The translations under genes and the position numbers were made by a program. Positions 60,380 through 64,000 of a DNA stretch of 64,000 nucleotides are shown piece after piece. Source of the stretch: Sinohyriopsis cumingii (taxonomy: Eukaryota > Mollusca > Bivalvia > Unionida > Unionidae); NCBI GenBank assembly GCA_028554795.2, contig CM068826.1, positions 102,178,346 to 102,242,345 on the forward strand, read 5' to 3'. The notes under the pieces are model-generated. The model saw nothing but the letters and a program-made list of their open reading frames with translations, was not told the DNA's origin and made no database searches. Position 1 is the stretch's first letter, and each line of letters opens with the position of its first letter.

Positions 60380-61200
60380 TCACATTTGTAACAGCAAGAA
60401 AGGAATGAACTTAAACAGTTATTACTAGAATATGAGCACATATATTTTCAGATGTTACTACAAGAACAAACAAAATTTACCATGACGTTGAAACTGTAAA
60501 TTCCACACATGTGAAACAAAACCCGTACAGGATGAACATTCTCAAACATGAATACTTGAAAAAGGAAATTCAGTACTTGCTGAAGAATGATTTCACAAAT
60601 CCGAATAAAAATGACTGAAGTTCACCATGTATACTTGTTCCAGAATCAGATTAAACTATCCGCATTTGCGCTGATTATAGAAAGGTGAACAGTGTGACTA
60701 AAAAGATTCATTTCCAATACCAAGACTCGATAGCTGCATTGATAAAATCGGAAATGCAAAGTAGGTCACCAAATTGTACCTTCTGAAAGGATTTTGGCAA
60801 ATTCTTCTGATGGAAAGGGCAAAGGAAATTTCGGCTTTCGTGATTCCAAATGGTCTTTATCAATATAAGTGATGCCGTTTGGTATGAAGGGTTCGCCAAG
60901 TACTTTTCAACGTTTAATAAACATGATTACGTCTGGTCTAGATAATTGTGATGTTTGCATTAATGATATCATCGTCTACAAGGACACCTCGATAAAACAT
61001 TTAGCGACATTTCGGAAATTCTTTGACAGACTCACTGATGTAAGTTTGACAATTAATTTAGCCAAAAGTGAGTTTTGCCGTGCTTGTGTAACATTTCTAG
61101 ACATATCGTGGGACATGGACAAGCTATACCTTTATATGCTAAGATCAAGGCTATCTCTGAATTCCCTATGCCTATCAATAAAAAGCAACTGATATGATTT
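60380..61200 (+). pseudogene. Reverse transcriptase relic
   Basis: Order of motifs: YHDVETVNSTHVKQNPYRMN, SSPCILVPES, ICADYRKVNSVTK, FPIPRLD-like, LLKGFWQILLMERAKEISAF, MMPFGMKGSPSTFQRLIN, and CVCINDIIVYKDTS-like, where the YxDD box has become CINDI. LAKSEFCRACVTFLDISW ends the thumb/connection start. Numerous stops and frameshifts; the loss of YxDD alone would inactivate it. Confidence 0.85.
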
Positions 61201-61470
61201 TTGGGAATGGCTAGATACTATCGGAAATTTTGTTTCAATTGTTCCATAATTGCTGAAACCCTGACAAATTTTTTGAGCAAGAAAATCAAGTTTCATTGGA
61301 TGGAAAAATGTCATGAGGCTTTTGCTAAGTTTAAGGCAATACTTAACAGTGCACCATTTCTTAAAGCTCCGAATTGCAGTCAATCATTTAAACTGTCTGT
61401 TGATGCAAGTGATGTTGTGGTTGGAGCAGTATGGATTCAAGAAGATAAAAATAGTTGGTCTTATAATTGA
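61200..61470 (+). pseudogene. RNase H domain start, truncated by the 3' LTR
   Basis: GMARYYRKFCFNCSIIAETLTNFL, FHWMEKCHEAFAKFKAILNS and FKLSVDASDVVVGAVWIQED are the RT tether and first RNase H motif (VDAS). The frame ends where LTR homology begins at about 61,456, so most of RNase H is missing. Confidence 0.8.
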
Positions 61471-61977
61471 TGTTATGATAAGAATTATATCAGTCGTGCC
61501 TTAACACTTGAGATGTTACGTTGTTTTATATAGTGTCACGTTTGGAACTGAGTTATTATTTTTTCAAATGATTGAATTGCAAGTGATTGTTTTCCCTGAA
61601 AATACAAAAGTTGACAAAATTAATTCTTGGACAAAGACATTTACCGGAATTTATACGGAATTCAGAAACTGGAATAATATTTTCTGTGATTGAACGAGAC
61701 TGTTGACTCATCAGCACAACACTGACTATTGTATATTTCGTCGCCTTCCATCTTGGATGTTCATCGGGATTTGAACTGAGATTCACTTAGAACTTTTCAT
61801 TGATAGGACTTGTATTTTTTAATTCTTGGATTACACTTTGGATTTAATTCGCAATACCGTAAGATCTTTTTTCTTATTTTGTTTACTTTGTTGTCATGGG
61901 AAATAAATTATTTGTTAACGTTACAAAGCTTCTTGTCTTCACTCTTTTCTGTTACTTATTTTAAGAGCATAGACTTG
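61456..61977 (+). repeat. 3' LTR
   Basis: From TTGGTCTTATAATTGATGTT to TTAAGAGCATAGACTTG, matching 57,313-57,810. A purine-rich tract (AAGAAGATAAAAATAG) immediately precedes it. Confidence 0.85.
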
Positions 61978-64000
61978 TAACAATAAGTTATAATTTACAT
62001 CCTATATTATGCCTAGTGGGTCTCATAAAACTAACCACGTTAAGGATATGATACGCCATGGGTAGTCTAATCTAAGGAATGTAGTAGTCTACACATGATT
62101 CTGAATTTGCGTAAATATTCCGGTGATACGGAAAGGTGTTACTGTGATTTGAAACGGAACAAGGGCTGATGTATTTTTCCTGATGATAATTATAAAGTGC
62201 ACTGTTAAACAAGTGCTTGAGAGTTTTATAGTACACGTTTTAAAATAATTGGCGATTATTCCTAGACATTTCCAATATCACTGTATGCGTCAGGTAGCTG
62301 ATGCAGTTTTCATAGGTTACTGCATTTGTGTGAACGAGTAAGTCGTACAAATAAAAAAGATTGTACTACAAGAAGAAATGTAACTAAATTTTTCTGTACT
62401 CCAAAATGAATACACAATCTAAGATTCATCAATACACACTAACAATATTAATGCGCACATATCTTAGTTAAATTTTTTTTATTGTTTTCGTCTACTTAAA
62501 ATTGAAATTCAGATTCATATTGTGAATTAATGCGTATTGAAAATAAGTTTTCCAGTTGGTCTGGAATGGATGAATTTTGTTTTTCTGTTGATTAAACTGA
62601 ACTTCGCTCTCCTGCTTGTGATGGACTGGATTTTTTTTTATAGCTGAATCAATTCCTTATGATGAATAAGTGTTTTGAGCAGTAGACTGGCACTGAATAA
62701 ACTATACCTCTGTTTCTATTATGTCATTAATTGTTTGGAATCATCATGTGCGAAACATATTAGCTCTTTAATTGAAGTTATCAAACATGCGCTATGGAAT
62801 ATCATATTCATTTCGTTTTGAGTGCAGTAAGGAAAATGTGATTTATATTGTAAATGTAGTCTAAATTGCTGTACAGTTTTGCGGTGTATATCAAGTTTTT
62901 CAACCCATGATATGGCCATTTAATTCAGATTTGCAAAACTACTTCAGAAAGTAGATTTTGAAGCATCTCAAGATGAAAACTATATCTGTATATACTGATA
63001 TTCTTAGTACCTAATAAAGAAGACATATTTTTTTTCTCTGTTACCTACATGCTGTCTGTTTTAGGGACCGCAGCTAAGTACATTTCCAGTATGGCTTCTA
63101 TCACTAGCCTACATCTAAATATTGTATTAAAGAAATTCACACGGGGACATTTGCAAGGCAGCTACTGTGTGACAGCTAGCGGAAATAAGACTTCTTCGTC
63201 GTCTTGGCGTATTGGCTCTGAGGATCATGGTTTTCTACCAAAACCTTAAGTTCCATTTTTTTCTCGAATTTAGTATTTTAAGTAATTTGTAAAATGGTAC
63301 GTATCTGGTAGATATGCGATAACCTTTGGCCTCAAGATACTTTTCTGTGCTATGTTTATAGACTATATATAACACTGGTCATAGTCTGAACCATTCTGTT
63401 TGGACAAAATTACACCATTTCTCCTTAAAACTGTTTAAATGATCAGAATGGTATTTTCGATACTGCATTTTTCACGTTTGTCGTGAACATTGCGGATATC
63501 ACGTTCATTCATTTGTGACTTAGTGATCTTGTCCACACAGTTAACTTAATCATCTCTACTTTCAAAAGATCTAACAAGTCTGTTGCGTTATTCACAAACA
63601 AATCTAGGAAAGTAAACGCTAAAGTTTCTGTTACACGAGCGTACATTGTTTGTTTACAATCAAATTAGTTTCAAATACACGATATTATTTTTAGATGCAT
63701 GCGTCGTGCAGTATGCAGCCGTGCAGAATCGAAAAATACTGCATGCTTCTGACAATGTAAAGTTAACGGGAAAAATGAGCATATAATAATGTAATTTATT
63801 CAGTTGCTGGCTGCTAAACATATCCAATTTCTTGAGCAAAATATTAGTCAAAATTGAAGGAATAATATTGCATTACTCTTGCCTTTCCATGGGAAGATAT
63901 ATCAAATGGACATTTAAGTTGAATTATGAATATACAAGTAATGTCTGGGATAAGAGAAATTTATATGTGTATATCGTGCGATGAATTCAAACCGATTCAT
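61978..64000. other. Non-coding end of window
   Basis: AT-rich sequence with no recognisable gene or repeat. The short ORF at 63,049-63,249 has no motif I know. Confidence 0.5.

Larger units (their letters stand above)
57313..61977 (+). mobile_element. Degenerate Gmr1-like Gypsy LTR retrotransposon (gag-PR-IN-RT-RH order)
   Basis: Two related LTRs flank fragments of gag, protease, integrase, reverse transcriptase and RNase H on the plus strand. The integrase lies before the reverse transcriptase. Among Ty3/Gypsy elements this order is characteristic of the Gmr1-like group, whereas standard Gypsy elements have IN last. All genes carry stops or frameshifts, and the RNase H runs into the 3' LTR, so the interior is also deleted. 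The LTRs differ at many sites by eye, so the insertion is old. Confidence 0.85.

Overview
This is a eukaryotic, AT-rich, intron-rich window with abundant microsatellites and many animal transposable elements. Gene and repeat content point to a marine invertebrate, probably a lophotrochozoan such as a mollusc. That assignment is inference, because no rRNA, mitochondrial or species-diagnostic sequence is present.

The only host gene I can support is one receptor-type protein tyrosine phosphatase (RPTP) on the minus strand. I traced 21 exons from 53,622 down to the stop codon at 14,131. In protein order they encode cysteine-rich GCC2/GCC3 (ephrin-receptor-like) ectodomain repeats on three exons, one transmembrane helix, a juxtamembrane segment, a catalytic D1 phosphatase domain (WPD, HCSAGIGRTG) and a D2 domain with WPE and HCMDGAERSG. 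Nearly all splice phases agree. One join between 34,570 and 32,237 needs either a short microexon or a shifted acceptor. The 5' end of the gene lies beyond 54 kb or outside the window.

The rest is mobile DNA, mostly in RPTP introns or flanks. (1) 5.2-9.4 kb: a decayed Polinton/Maverick with a PLA2-like domain, an integrase and a minus-strand PolB. (2) 23.2-28.2 kb: a second, different PolB element, antisense inside a D1 intron, broken by frameshifts, a nonsense codon and a tRNA-derived SINE with target-site duplication. It is followed by a small intact ORF that is a paralogue of PolB's own N-terminal domain. (3) 45.94-48.49 kb: a 2.55-kb DNA transposon with an intact 562-aa ORF, long imperfect inverted repeats and a duplicated TATA/CRE-like promoter. 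The tandem-duplicate locus at 52.48 kb shows the matching empty site. (4) 53.9-56.7 kb: a minus-strand CR1/L2-like LINE relic. (5) 57.3-62.0 kb: a degenerate LTR element whose integrase lies upstream of the reverse transcriptase, the Gmr1-like gene order.

The 44.1-50.2 kb and 50.6-54.2 kb stretches are tandem segmental copies. The duplication carried one phase 1-1 ectodomain exon, so the RPTP has two nearly identical exon copies that can both be spliced in frame. The 0-5 kb, 9.4-14.1 kb and 62-64 kb regions hold no gene I can recognise. All splice sites and identities were judged by eye.
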